DNA from: CALUTH01 sp964452495
GTDB taxonomy: Bacteria; Cyanobacteriota; Vampirovibrionia; Gastranaerophilales; Gastranaerophilaceae
Assembly: GCA_964452495.1 (NCBI GenBank)
Contig: CAYVMC010000041.1
Location: 1 to 5,362, forward strand
Reading direction: 5' to 3'
DNA length: 5,362 nt
Shown: piece by piece, positions 5,129 to 5,362 of the stretch
How positions within the stretch are numbered: position 1 is the first letter of the stretch
Layout of the letters: each line of letters begins with the position of its first letter
The notes under the pieces: generated by a model
Seen by the model: the letters and a program-made list of their open reading frames with translations, nothing else
What the model was told of the DNA's origin: nothing
Databases searched by the model: none
Program-made: the position numbers and the translations under genes

Positions 5129-5240
5129 GGCGGGGAAGAGAGGGCGGAGAAGCGGGGAAAGGCGAAGGAGCGAAGGCGGGGAAGAGAGGGCGGAGAAGCG
5201 GGGAAAGGCGAAGGAGCGAAGGCGGGGCGAAGAGAGGGGC
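5129..5240. repeat. 46-bp tandem repeat, two perfect copies plus a partial third
   Basis: Copies 5129-5174 and 5175-5220 are identical at all 46 positions. A third, starting at 5221 (GGCGGGG), follows the unit for about 20 bases with a 2-nt insertion and then diverges. One unit has 26 G, 15 A, 5 C and no T. Its length is not a multiple of three, so each copy shifts any reading frame, which argues against a coding repeat. Copies are directly adjacent with no spacers, so this is not a CRISPR array. Confidence 0.95.
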
Positions 5241-5280
5241 AAGAAAGCCATACAGCCCTTGCCGGCGGCGGGGGAAAGAA

Positions 5281-5362
5281 AAAACTTCAAAAAAAATTCA
5301 AATTCTCCGTTATAATTTTTTTGTTTTGTGGAATATAAAACTTGTAAGCCAAAAACAACATG
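5281..5362 (+). promoter_or_regulatory. AT-rich end with promoter-like element for a gene beyond the window
   Basis: A perfect TATAAT lies at 5311-5316, with TTCAAA (5286-5291) 19 nt upstream as a weak -35. An ATG occupies the last three bases (5360-5362), but no Shine-Dalgarno site precedes it, so it may or may not be a start codon. Nothing more can be said without downstream sequence. Confidence 0.35.

Larger units (their letters stand above)
4790..5280. repeat. GC-rich, purine-biased low-complexity block
   Basis: The sequence changes from AT-rich to GC-rich at about 4790 and back at about 5280. On the plus strand the block is dominated by G and A, with many GGG and GGGG runs; positions 5117-5250 contain no T at all. 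It holds two perfect 46-bp tandem copies, a diverged duplication (4829-4867 and 5072-5110, about 30 of 39 identical), a 12-bp direct repeat GGGGGACAAGGA (4967-4978 and 4999-5010) and several small GC hairpins (for example 4929-4933 with 4938-4942). Open frames cross it on both strands but read as Arg/Gly/Glu/Lys-rich or Pro/Ser/Leu-rich low complexity without ribosome sites, as expected from composition. It looks like a non-coding repeat island or inserted element. CCTTGCC occurs near both edges (4790-4796 and 5257-5263). Confidence 0.8.

Noticed and set aside
5129..5240. CRISPR array
   Set aside because: The repeat copies are directly adjacent with no spacers, and no cas-like gene is present.
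4760..5290. Long minus-strand reading frames through the GC-rich block (176 and 95 codons)
   Set aside because: They are Pro/Ser/Leu-rich low complexity, the mirror of the purine strand, with no ribosome site and no recognisable domain.
4806..5315. Long plus-strand reading frame (169 codons) through the GC-rich block
   Set aside because: It encodes Arg/Gly/Glu/Lys low complexity with no ribosome site, and the 46-bp repeat inside it is not a multiple of three. Stop codons are simply rare where T is absent.

Overview
The window comes from an AT-rich bacterial chromosome with strong Shine-Dalgarno sites, short intergenic terminators and a CCA-encoding initiator tRNA gene. The lineage cannot be fixed from sequence alone. 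The set of a multi-helix ferritin-like protein, a TrmB-type regulator and a UPF0237-type ACT protein occurs in anaerobes such as Clostridia, and AT-rich gut Gastranaerophilales (Melainabacteria) are a possible but unproven alternative. All four main genes look chromosomal and intact, and I see no transposase, integrase, phage gene or CRISPR array.

Layout. Positions 1-54 are the 3' part of an initiator tRNA(fMet), followed by a strong terminator (64-96). Positions 97-713 form a long AT-rich spacer with no gene I can support; its clearest structure is a perfect 11-bp inverted repeat (280-290/338-348). Positions 714-2304 hold a probable two-gene operon: a 441-aa ferritin-like protein with one complete and one degenerate set of diiron-type ligands, then, 4 nt later, an 86-aa protein with one N-terminal membrane segment. 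A perfect 11-bp stem terminator ends it. Positions 2391-3209 encode a TrmB-family regulator whose promoter sits so close to its start codon that the mRNA may be leaderless. It converges with, and overlaps by 4 nt, an ACT-domain protein on the minus strand (3206-3484). Positions 3652-4002 encode a 116-aa protein of unknown function with its own likely terminator.

The last 1.3 kb is gene-poor but not empty. A 50-aa minus-strand reading frame (4392-4544) has an excellent ribosome site, a good promoter and a downstream intrinsic terminator, so it looks like a real small gene. A second strong minus-strand promoter lies upstream of it at 4703-4731. From about 4790 to 5280 the composition changes abruptly to a GC-rich, strongly purine-biased block. 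It contains two perfect tandem copies of a 46-bp unit, several G-quadruplex-type G runs, a diverged internal duplication and 134 consecutive bases without a single T. It is not plausibly coding and is the most unusual object here. The last 80 bp return to AT-rich sequence with a promoter-like element for a gene beyond the window.

How the parts work together: the ferritin-like protein and its membrane partner are probably co-expressed and may form an oxidative-stress or metal-handling unit, but this is inference. The TrmB and ACT proteins are both of sensor type and each has its own promoter, so nothing ties them functionally beyond their shared 3' ends.
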